From Symbiodinium natans (lineage: Eukaryota > Sar > Dinophyceae > Suessiales > Symbiodiniaceae), in NCBI GenBank assembly GCA_905221605.1, contig CAJNDS010001236.1:152001-216000 (forward strand): a stretch of DNA of 64,000 nucleotides, in the 5' to 3' direction. Positions within the stretch are counted from its first letter, which is position 1; each line of letters begins with the position of its first letter. The notes under the pieces are model-generated. The model saw nothing but the letters and a program-made list of their open reading frames with translations. It was not told where the DNA came from and did not search any database. Positions 55,600 through 64,000 of this stretch are shown piece after piece. A program made the position numbers and the translations under genes.

Positions 55600-55930
55600 T
55601 ACGGCTTTTCGTTCGAAAAACCAGGAAACTTTACGGGAGTTTAGGTGAGTTTAGGGGCCTCAAATTGCTCAGAGACGTTAAGGGAGTTTAGGGGCCTCAA
55701 GAAACTGAGAAACTTTAAGAGGGTTCAGGGGCGTCAAAACGCTTCGAGACTTTAAGGGAGTTTAGGGGCCTCAAAACGCTTATATAGAGAGTAGGGGCCT
55801 CAGGGAACTTAGAAGTTTACGTGAGTTTAGGGGCTTATTAGAGACTTCAAGGACGTTTAGGGGCCTCAAAACGCCTAGAGACTTCAATGAAGTTTAGGAG
55901 CTTCAAGAAACTTAGCAATTTTAGGCCTCA
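55600..55930. repeat. degenerate 40-50-bp repeat
   Basis: About seven diverged units of the form GAGACTTTAAGGGAGTTTAG followed by GGGCCTCAAAACGCTTA. The core AGTTTAGGGGCCTCAA contains a TTTAGGG-like heptamer. Confidence 0.8.
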
Positions 55931-56085
55931 GATTGCTTCCTTCCTTCCTTCCTTCCTCCTTCCCCTTCCTGCCTTCCTGCCTTCCTTCCTTCCTTCTTGC
56001 CCTCCCTCCTTCCTTCCTTCCTTCCTTCCTGCCTTCCGTCCCTCCCTTCCTCCTCCCTTCCCTCTTGTCCTCCTATCTGAAAAGG
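55931..56085. repeat. CCTT tetranucleotide array 2
   Basis: Same motif as at 55421, with more interruptions. A tail of T- and A-rich short repeats follows to 56165. Confidence 0.93.
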
Positions 56086-56175
56086 AAAGTTGTTTTTTGA
56101 TTGGAAAAAATTTTTTTGATGGGAAAAAAGTTTTTTTTGATTGGAGAAAAAAGTCTTTTTTGGATTGGCATCCCG

Positions 56176-56350
56176 GGTGGGGGGGGGGGGGGGGCGCGAC
56201 CCTCAACCCTAAACCCTAAACCAGGGAGTATAGGGGCGGTCTTTGGTGTGTCCGAAGGGCTTTGGGGTTAGCGTCGAGGGTTTTTAGAGTTGAGGGTTTT
56301 AGGCTCTGGGGTTGAGGGTTCGAGTTTAGGGGGTTAGGGTTTATAGACTT
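56176..56350. repeat. G-run, telomere-like units and GGGTT-rich stretch
   Basis: A G-run (about 56177-56193), two CCCTAAA units (56207-56221), then a stretch of diverged GGGTTTAGAG-like words. Probably decayed telomere repeat. Confidence 0.6.
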
Positions 56351-56369
56351 GAGGTTCAATTTCGGTTCT

Positions 56370-56945
56370 AATAAAAAAGCGAGGGGGGGGCTAAAAAGAC
56401 TCATATGCTTTGAAGCAAGCTTGCACTGCTCAAAACAAGCCCCCTTTTGCAAACACAATGATCGCATGATGGGTTTTAAACAGGTTCATACTTTTCTGCA
56501 AGCAAGCTTGCACGGCTTAAAAAAAGGCGGGGGCGCCATTTGCAAACACGATGATCGCATGATGGGTTGGAAAAAGACTCATCTGATTTGAAGCAAGCTT
56601 GCACGGCTTGAAAAAGCGGGGGGGTTGGGGGGGGCGCAGCCCCCCCTATTTGCAAACATAATGATCGCATGATGGTTTATCATATGGTTTGAAGCAAGCT
56701 TGCGCGGCTTAAAAAAGCTGGGGGTTGGGGGGAGCGCAGCCCCCCCCCCCCCAATTGCAAACACAATGATCGCATGATGGGTTAAAAAAGCTTCATATGC
56801 TTTGGAGCAAACTTGCACAGCTGCAAAAAGTGGTGGGGTTGGGGGGGGTGGCAGCGCCCCCTAGTTGCAAAAAAAAAGATTCATCTGATTTGAAGCAAGC
56901 TTGCACGGCTTAAATATGCTTTGAAGCAAGCTTGCACGGCTTAGA
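56370..56945. repeat. about 100-bp tandem repeat with G/C hairpin, right block
   Basis: Five to six copies, some truncated, of the family seen at 54871-55240. They share TTTGAAGCAAGCTTGCACGG, CTTAAAAA, a G-run/TTGGGG/CGCAGC/C-run core and TTTGCAAACACAATGATCGC. Confidence 0.93.
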
Positions 56946-56999
56946 ATAGTGTCGATGGTCTTCCTACAAAGGTTCCAGAGTTTGAGACGCTTGGCCAAA

Positions 57000-57205
57000 A
57001 GGTGTGTCGATGCTCGGCGGAGGGTTTTTCGATGCTGGGCGGCAGGTTTTCGATGCTCGGCAGAAGGGTTTTTCGTTGCTCGCCGGAAGGGGATGGTTGC
57101 CGCCGGACCTGGATCGATGCTGGTGGGTCGTTTACGTTGTTATCTTTCGTTGTTGTGAGACATCTTTCGTTGTCCGCCGGTAGTTTTTCGTTGTTCGCCG
57201 GTACA
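57000..57205. repeat. degenerate 25-40-bp repeat (TCGATGCTCGGCGGAAGGGTTT-like)
   Basis: Six to eight diverged units with cores TCG(A/T)TG(C/T)TCG(G/C)CGG and TTTTTCG. Either strand stays open (CSAEGF-type or PSIEN-type repeats). Not convincing as a gene. Confidence 0.7.
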
Positions 57206-57750
57206 CACCCGTGCTGCCCGTCAAGTCTCCGTTGGTATGGCACCGGAAGGAAAAAAAACTCGAGATGTCTGGCTGCCAAGTCGCTTCTCGACAATCTCCT
57301 GTGCCAGCGCAGGTAGATCCTCTTCACGGAGACCTGCCCAGTCAACGTCCCCAAACCCGTCAACGTCTCCAAACCGTCCCCAAACCGAATCGAACTCGCT
57401 TTGCTTTTGGCTCGATTTGCTTGAGGTGTTCGGCCTCGCATGGCTTCGCCAATTGGCACCTCCCGCTTGTCTGGCATCTTCTCCACCTCAGGATGTACTG
57501 AGATCTTCGCTGACAAGCAAACTTTCAAGTTGGCCCCCCATGGTCTCGAGAGACTGTCTTGAGACTGTCTCGAGACTCAGAGTTGGATGTTTCAGGGAAC
57601 CGTGGGCGCCGAGGCCCTCAAGACCAGGCTGCCCCGCATTGATGGGCATGCCATCCTGCCGTGGTGTTAGCCTAATCTGTTAGCGACCTATACTGTTTGG
57701 GTATAGATGGCATAGAGTCCGGGAGGAGTGCCAGAGGTTCACCAACTGGT

Positions 57751-58000
57751 TCACTCAGGGTTCACCAGGTGTGGGTGCTTGGCCATGCTTGCCTCATCCA
57801 AGTGGGTGATCTCGGATGTGAAATGAACGACCTCAGAGAGTGACAAGCGCAGACACGAAAGAGCGCAGACGCCAAAGGACTCATCCCCCGAAGCTGGGGG
57901 TGCGAGCCAAAGCATCGCCATCAGGACTGGCTTCAATCTTGCCGGGCCTCCCCAGATCACAAAAAGTGCGACGATGCATGTATATCTATATATATATATG
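57751..58000 (-). CDS. possible terminal exon, unrecognised
   Basis: A minus-strand frame ends in a stop at 57751 and reads LSEVVHFTSEITHLDEASMA before the tail KHPHLVNPE. Composition is protein-like. The upstream part is hydrophobic (LKPVLMAMLWLAPP) and may be another frame's artefact. No family recognised and no upstream exon was linked. Confidence 0.33.
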
Positions 58001-58775
58001 AGACATGTATATACGTATAGGGATGTACATATGACAGCGAGAGACAGAAACAGAGACCGGCGGAAGGCTTGGCATGACCTGATGTGCTTCTTGAAGGGCA
58101 TCACGTGAAGCCTGAGACAGCATCGATTTCACTCAGTGCAGAGCAGACATACGAAATGACAGCTGCTACCAGGCTACCTGTCAGGCTACTTGTCACTCCC
58201 AGCACTGCCGCTTTATGCCGCGAAATTGGGACGGGCATCGACTCAAGAATGCATTGATGTCACACACGATCAGGTCTGGGAGCCCCTGCCCAGTCAATGC
58301 AGCTGCTGGTTACCAGCGACAGCCGTCATTGGCAAGCTGTACATGGCTCCCTTCTCACCCACCCAATTCTACGGTCTCCCAATTCTCCCGAGTTGCCGGG
58401 GAAAGGACAAAACCTCCCACAGAACCTTTCGAGAGTCTCTGACTGTGAAAAGTTTGCGGTCTGTTGCGGGTCTAAACTCTGGTACTGCTCTCGGCTGTTG
58501 CTAGCTCAAGACTCAAGACTCAAGACTACTCCGATTGCCCTTTCCCTGGCTCCTCCAACCTCTGCCATGCGATGAGCGGCAAGCAACGGCAAACAACTTC
58601 AACACATCTGCAGCTACATGTGGCAGCAGCACTGCGGCAATCTCACTGGCAGTGTGAGCACTGCTGGCATCCGTGCGCGGTGAGATGAGCTGAGTCAGAA
58701 GCTTGCTCTCTTGCATTTCGTCTCCATTTCCACACATGCTCTCACTTGGAAAGCAGATGCACAAGGCGAGTCAGG

Positions 58776-59400
58776 TCACTTCTTGCTACGCGGACTGTTA
58801 AACCTTGGTGTGCCAGCAGTGCAAGAGTGAGCATCCATCACCGGCGCGCTGGCGACACTCTGTAAGGCTCCCTTGTAAGGCTCCCACCCGACAGCTTTCT
58901 TCTTTGCCTTGCCTTTAGGCTTGGCAGTCTTCAAGGGAAGCAGCAGCTCTCCATCTGGATCCTGCAAAACAAGCTTAACGTGGTCGCCTGGCCCCTTCTG
59001 TAACCTTTCCTCCCCCTAGTCATCCTCCTTTGGGGTCTACAGTGTTCTTAACAATGCATTCTTAGCTTCTACCAAACGGGAACACAGGTAGATCGCCATA
59101 ACACCACCTCAAGAGTCGAGTGTTATCTCTGGCAAAGCCCAGTCCCGCAGCCGGCGGCTCTTCAGGATCGGAGCCTGCTGAGGGAAATCCAACAGCTGAC
59201 TCTCCTTCAGATGGGCTTTTAATTGAGGACTCTTGGGCGGCTTTTGGATGGCCTCATGGCTTTTTGACGGCTTTATCCGGTAGGGTTACTATGGTTACTA
59301 GGCCATCTAGAGCCTTGAAAGCTCAATCCTTGCCCGCCTCTGCTGGCAGAGCCTTGATCTCGTCTGGAACATACACCTTGTTGCACGATGTCTCGACATG
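58776..59400 (-). CDS. 3' exons of an unrecognised gene, lysine-rich C-terminus
   Basis: The last exon begins after TTTTGCAG at about 58961 and reads DPDGELLLPLKTAKPKGKAK, then KKAVGWEPYKGALQSV, ending NSPRSKK and a stop at 58776. Upstream candidates on the same strand are a segment with EGESAVGFPSAGSDPEEPPA near 59.2 kb and NKVYVPDEIKALPAEAGK near 59.38 kb. The acidic then basic, low-complexity character suggests a disordered or nucleic-acid-associated protein, which is inference. The 5' part was not found; 59450-60000 shows no clear exon. Confidence 0.45.
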
Positions 59401-60003
59401 ACACATGACTCACGAGTGCCCCGTGTCTCAGAGTTCGGTCGTTTAACATTCTTTTAACTCTTTCGAGCCATCGGGTGAAACGGCTCTCTTTTCAAGAGCT
59501 CTCTCGACGAACCCCGCACAAGACAAACTAGATCAAGCCCCATACGATGTTGCATCAAGAACAAGCCTTCTACGACGCGAAGACTACTTCCCCACAAGAT
59601 TAGAATTGGACATGACGTGGTCAGCCCCGCTGCCCCGCTTATCGCTCTTTGGCTCAGCTTCTCCACGTGTTGCAAACCACGCTCCGGTTGAGGCGATGCC
59701 GCCGGAACCGAGACCGGATATCAAGCCAGGGGCCTCCAACAACAGAGGAGGACCCTTCCCCGCCCCGTATCAAGTAGGGTCCTGGTCTGGGGCTGTTGAA
59801 GGGTGTTGACTTAGGATGTAGAGCAGTGCAGGGTTTCGATGTCTTGGGAGCTTGTGGCGACCGCAGCACTTCAACACTTTGCTGGCATCCACCTGGGTCG
59901 GACGGCGCTGATGGAACAGCAGCCCTCCGGCGTGAACACAGAAGGCCCGGAGGGCCTCACCTGCAGAGGACGCGGGGGCTAGATGAGAGGCATCATGGGA
60001 CTT

Positions 60004-62489
60004 CTAGCAGAAGCAGGCACCCATAGACCTATAGAGCTCGGAAGCCAGTGCCTCGACATTTCGAGTCCTGGCCATCTGTTCCATGAAGGCCTGCTGCCTT
60101 GTCAGGAACGTCTCCAGCATGGTCGACTGGCGGCTGAGCCAGCGCTCCAGGATCTCCGTTTGCTTGGCATTGAGGTCTTGCAGCTGAACGTGGCTGGGGC
60201 TGTGTTGCGGACTCGGCAGCTGGGGGGGCCCCTGGTTTGTCTCGCGATGATCAGTGTCGATGGCCTTCATGTCCGTGGTGTCCTTCGTGTCCTTCGTGTC
60301 CTTGATGTCCTTGGGATCTTTGGACCAGGCATCCAAGTGCCCCGTGTTGTTGAGATGTTGCTTCAAGCTCACTCGCCGGCCGGAGGCGTTCCGCAAAGTC
60401 TCGAACTCAAAGGAAGCCGTTTCCTTGGTTCGCGGTATCCTCCAGGCGCTTGGGTCGGCTAAGAGCAAGATGTGGTGTCGGAACTGCTCGTGGGTCTCTG
60501 CAGCAGGTAGGTCGTTGGTGTCTTCACCAAATGGGTTCTCCAGCTCCACCCCAATGATGTTCCTCAGTACAGCCAAATCAAGCCGTGACTTCGATTCTCT
60601 ATCGCCTGACATGAGGCCTTGCTTCCAGCCTGGCACCCGTACAGAGAACAGAAAACAAAACTCGGCCTGTTTAAATACATACGAACGGATGACTCCTAAA
60701 ACACTCAAACGATGTTAAATGCGATGATGTTCAGGGACATCACGCAGACGATGGAGATGTAGGTCAGGAGGGCCGCTCCCCAAAAACTGGTTGTGTACTT
60801 CACCATGATGATGGGGCTCAGAAACAGGTGAAGCACCTCGGAAGGCGATGTTGCGTCTGCATGCGTCTGCATGATGTGTGAATGCCCCTTCTTTCGGGCC
60901 TTCCAATTGTCGATGGTCTTTACTGCCGTTTTCTGTTTTGCAAGGTTTTGGGCATCGGTTTGGTCTGCATCCGACTGTTCATGGACAACCGCACGTTAAC
61001 GTAAGGCTGTGCCCTCCTTGGTTGCCATCTGCTTTTGAGGGAAAGAAGTACAGAACACTACTTTCCGGAAACAGATCTTGGGAAGGTTCCTGGGCCTATC
61101 TCAGAGCAAGCGCTTTCTTGGCGTTTCAAGGAGGCTAACCTTCTGAGCAAAGCCGAATGGACCTTCATCAATTCCAGTTTGGATGGTGACACTGAGCAAG
61201 GCTGAACAAGGCACAGAGAGGAAAAGGCTGAGCTGGGCATAGGGAAAAGGGAAGGGCCACATAGAGATCATCTGAGCGTTGTGGAATTCGGCCATGCCAG
61301 CGCCGATTTCCTGGTAGGCGCGCGTCAGGATCGGGGGTGGGATGTCCAACAAACCGCCTGAGAGGCGGCAAGCAATATTCCATTCTGCCAAAAGACTTCG
61401 ACCAATTTTTGAAAAGTGTTAGATTTGTCGATTTGTCCATTGTGGGGCTCCCATGGCTGAGGGTCGCGCTGTTGATGCCTTGTACAATCAAGTACTTGAT
61501 CCAGATGAAGACCTCCGATCCGTTTCACTCTCCGTAAATGCGAGGCATGCGTGAGACCTCTGCGCCTGGACTACATCGAACTGAGGCCGCAGCATATTGT
61601 ATCTGCATAGATGTTGGATTCTCCATCGTGTTCGCACCGGCAGGCTGCTCAAGGAGGCTGAGATCTTCTGGCACGAAAGCCTCAAGAATGCGCAGCCACG
61701 CTAAAGACCTGCCCCAACACCAAAACATCCCAGCAGCCTTACCCGAAAGGGTGTCTTCAAAAAAGGGTCGTGCCTCCATATCCAGCAACGTGAAGTGATC
61801 TCCCTGCAACATTGTGTCAGTGTTCTTCCACATGCTCAACATGCGATGCGAGGTCAGGGAAAGGAGGCCAAGTCTCTCCGCTGCCTTATTGCAGAGATCC
61901 TCCATAGCGCAGGCATGCATCAGGCAAAACCTAGTGGCTAGAAGGGCTTTGAGGGGCAGTTCAGGAGCATGAGAAGGTTCAAGCACCACGAACGGGCTGG
62001 TCAGCTGCACTAAGAGATTTTACCGGGACATTTTTTGGAGCAGGGAGTGTCTCTGCTGAGCAGCAATCGGACCATCACACCCTCGAACTGCTGCTTCTCT
62101 CCTGGTGTTCGGCTGCGCTAGCAGACTACTACATTCGATTTATCGGTGATCTGAGGGGGAGGCTCTCGGGCTTCTTGGAAGCTTTGCTGAAGGACAGCAG
62201 GCTGCCACATGCATCGATCCACTCCTTGACTTAACACGACAAATGCTTGTCACAGAATCTGAGAAGACATGAGTAGACTCACGACGAAAATTGTCAAAAC
62301 AACACAGGAGAATCAGGAGATTCCCCTCCCGGAGATGCTTGTCAGCGGGTCCCATGATTGAGTTTTCTCAGAGCGGTGAGAGTTCTCTCCAAGGCACGGC
62401 ACTCATGGTGTGCATGGCCTTGGCAGACTCGATGTAGCGCTGGTAAGCCTGCTGGCATCGGAAGACCAAGGTGAAGCTCAATACCAGGC
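60004..62489 (-). CDS. bestrophin-family anion channel with long coiled tail
   Basis: Membrane channel of the bestrophin/UPF0187 family. Exons: 62489 to about 62390 (LVLSFTLVFRCQQAYQRY, the conserved LvFR.nqAY.R helix), about 62345-62270 (DKHLREGNLLILLCCF), about 62000-61530 (frame unclear), 61512-61449 (VFIWIKYLIVQGINSATLS, GC donor), 61357 onward (DIPPPILTRAYQEI and WPFPFPYAQ, pore-region signatures), 60836-60733 (LFLSPIIMVKYTTSFWGA) and 60562-60004 (ELENPFGEDTND, the cytoplasmic Asp/Glu-rich Ca-clasp-like motif). The last exon continues about 150 residues beyond the family end: KDxKDTKDT repeats, a Pro/Gln stretch, then a predicted coiled coil (KQTEILERWLSRQSTMLE) and a stop after MGACFC. 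The last intron (60563-60732) is GA-AG. The 5' end is not resolved. In algae such channels can serve plastid bicarbonate or chloride flow; location here is unknown. Confidence 0.85.
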
Positions 62490-62881
62490 CTGGGCACGGA
62501 AAAGATCTGAAATTCACAGCTGATCAGCTGGTCAGCATGCTTCGGGGGTAGCTGCTTCTCTGCGTTTGTGTGTTACGTCAAACAGCTTGCTTCTAAACCG
62601 TAACCCTGAAGCAGTCTTGGCCTGGCGCCTGATTGGACCCGAATTCTGTGAGCCGAGTGGAAGCCCTCCCAAGTCTCCATCTCTGACCCCTCTCTCTCTC
62701 TCTCTCCATCTCTCTCGGGCTCTGGAGTACTTCTCTTGGTGTCGAACTGAATGCGCCGTACACGGAGCCGTCCGTGATCAAGTCCAAGTCATCCAGGCCT
62801 CTGGAAGTTGGCTCCCACTCTTGAGGGGCTTGAACTGGGTTTGATTGTGTTGCGCTTTAGGTTGACCAGCAAACACTGAGA

Positions 62882-63811
62882 TTATTCCAGTATCCCAACT
62901 TGTAGCACAATACGTAAGAAAGCATGTTGAGCAACCACGAATACTAGGGGCAGCGGGATGTGAATCCTCCGGAATGAAATTTGCAGAGGAGCGGGGTCGT
63001 GGTTCGGCAGTCTCAGGAAAAATCTGGGGCCCATGCTGAGTTGCTCGGCTTGGACAAGGGCTTTCAGCACAATCACCGTGACCACGAATGGAAGTGCAAT
63101 CAGCGTCGCCTGCTCAAGATCTGACTAAAAACCTGCGACCTGCGAAGCATGCTTTATTCATACTTCAGGTCCACATCTGTGAGCCTTGGGGAAGACGCTG
63201 CCATGGCACTTGCAAGACAAGGAGACGATACTCTTGTTGTCATACAGGATCATGCGGCTCGATCATCTTCACCATAAGCCCCCAAGCGCAGATAGGCGCG
63301 GGAACTCGAAACCGAAAGATGCGGTTCAGGCAGAGAACAACAACGCACTTAAGAGAAATGCCAAGATGGTTTCTGTATCATAGCTTGATCAATTGAGCTT
63401 CTGAAAGCTACTGCAACTGGCAACTGTTGCTCTGCACCTGCAGCTTTGGCACTTGGGACGGGAACAGCACCGACCTAAGTGGCACCGTGGCACTCTCTCA
63501 ACTGTCAGTACGATGCGATTAACATCGCCTATATGGAACATAGCATATATCACCATAAGCACCCCTCTCCTTGCGCACCCCCGCTCCTTAGGAGTGGGCT
63601 TGGCTCCGTCGCTGCGATCCATGCTGCTGGGGACCACCAGCAAGCCCCAAGCGACCAACTGGCAAAGAGGGTGCGCCGTAGACTCGTAGAAGCCAGGGAT
63701 TTGAGAAGTTGAGGCTGAGTACAGCACCGCAAGCAAGAACAATGCGAAGGGGAGCACGTCCTGCCGTGAGAGGCAAAGCTCTGGGTCGGAAGTCCATTCG
63801 TGCAGTAGCAT
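62882..63811 (-). CDS. membrane-protein segments, unrecognised or bestrophin 5' exons
   Basis: At 63811-63389 a 140-codon frame contains DVLPFALFLLAVLYSAS, a second hydrophobic stretch LCQLVAWGLLVVPSSMD, a charged loop PKERGCARRG and VLMVIYAMFHIGDVNRIVLT. Near 63.3 kb a frame reads ICAWGLMVKMIEPHDPV. At 63085-62882 it reads VTVIVLKALVQAEQL and IPLPLVFVVAQHAFLRIVLQ. They are upstream of the bestrophin exons on the same strand and could be its N-terminal spans, although they lack clear family motifs. A separate membrane gene is equally possible. Confidence 0.38.
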
Positions 63812-63819
63812 CCAAATGT

Positions 63820-63900
63820 ATGTATGTGTGTGTGTGAAAGAAATATAGACTTATCTATAAATATATATATATATACACACACACTTACAATTAGCACAGC
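63820..63900. repeat. TG, TA and CA short runs
   Basis: TGTG run (63822-63835), TA run (about 63858-63872) and CA run (63873-63882). Simple sequence at the window edge. Confidence 0.85.
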
Positions 63901-64000
63901 ACTCACACCCTAACACCCATTCACAGACACACGCATTCACGGACGTAGACAGCCTCACTCATTCGTTCATTCCATGCCATTGCGTGTTTTCATGTCATTT

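Noticed and set aside
1-64000. tRNA, rRNA, snRNA, reverse transcriptase and transposase genes
   Set aside because: None of the characteristic motifs (tRNA arms, rRNA signatures, YxDD, DDE/D spacing in a plausible frame) was seen by eye. A covariance-model and profile search would be needed to exclude them.

Overview
The window looks like nuclear DNA of a dinoflagellate, probably a plastid-bearing one. Genes are broken into many short exons. Intron donors that the reading frames force are often GC or GA rather than GT, and acceptors are almost always AG|G. Almost every recognisable gene lies on the minus strand, as in dinoflagellate unidirectional gene clusters. Arrays of TTTAGGG telomere-type repeat sit inside the window, and one aldo-keto reductase carries a presequence that looks built for import into a plastid lumen. 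The organism assignment is inference; no rRNA, tRNA or spliced-leader gene was seen. Exon boundaries were worked out by hand from reading frame, splice phase and protein-family motifs.

Layout, left to right (all minus strand unless stated). 0-5.5 kb: coding-looking segments of one or more unrecognised genes, with a 15-bp minisatellite near 4 kb. 6.9-13.3 kb: a calcineurin-like / 5'-nucleotidase-type metallophosphoesterase in a dozen or more exons, followed by exons with an EF-hand. 15-19.4 kb: an unrecognised, partly hydrophobic multi-exon gene. 19.96-23.74 kb: a membrane protein with two tandem COPI-associated-like modules. 24.9-27.6 kb: weak coding segments. 28.6-32.7 kb: a coiled-coil protein. 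33.05-35.71 kb: a complete aldo-keto reductase with eight exons and an N-terminal targeting region. 36-40 kb: mostly uninformative, with a few possible exons. 40.07-47.6 kb: a kinesin-associated protein 3 (KAP) homologue in many small exons.

From about 47.8 to 57.2 kb the character changes. An AT-rich block holds 110-bp satellite units with two hairpins each, then a plus-strand intronless RapZ-C-like ORF interrupted by a frameshift at an A8 run, then degenerate telomere repeats. After a short gene island at 52.1-53.2 kb (a SPIRAL1/HN1-like repeat protein, minus strand) comes a 0.6-kb GGGAC array, a family of about 100-bp units with a G/C hairpin, a 24-copy TTTAGGG array, two CCTT arrays and more of the same units. 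This resembles an old subtelomere or a fusion point now inside a contig.

The right end returns to ordinary minus-strand genes: terminal exons of two unrecognised genes (57.75-59.4 kb), a bestrophin-family channel (60.0-62.5 kb) and further membrane-protein segments to the window end. The recognised genes are not a pathway. They cover cytoskeleton and intraflagellar transport (KAP, SPIRAL1/HN1-like, coiled coil), membranes (COPI-like, bestrophin) and general metabolism (reductase, phosphatase), as expected of a random gene cluster.
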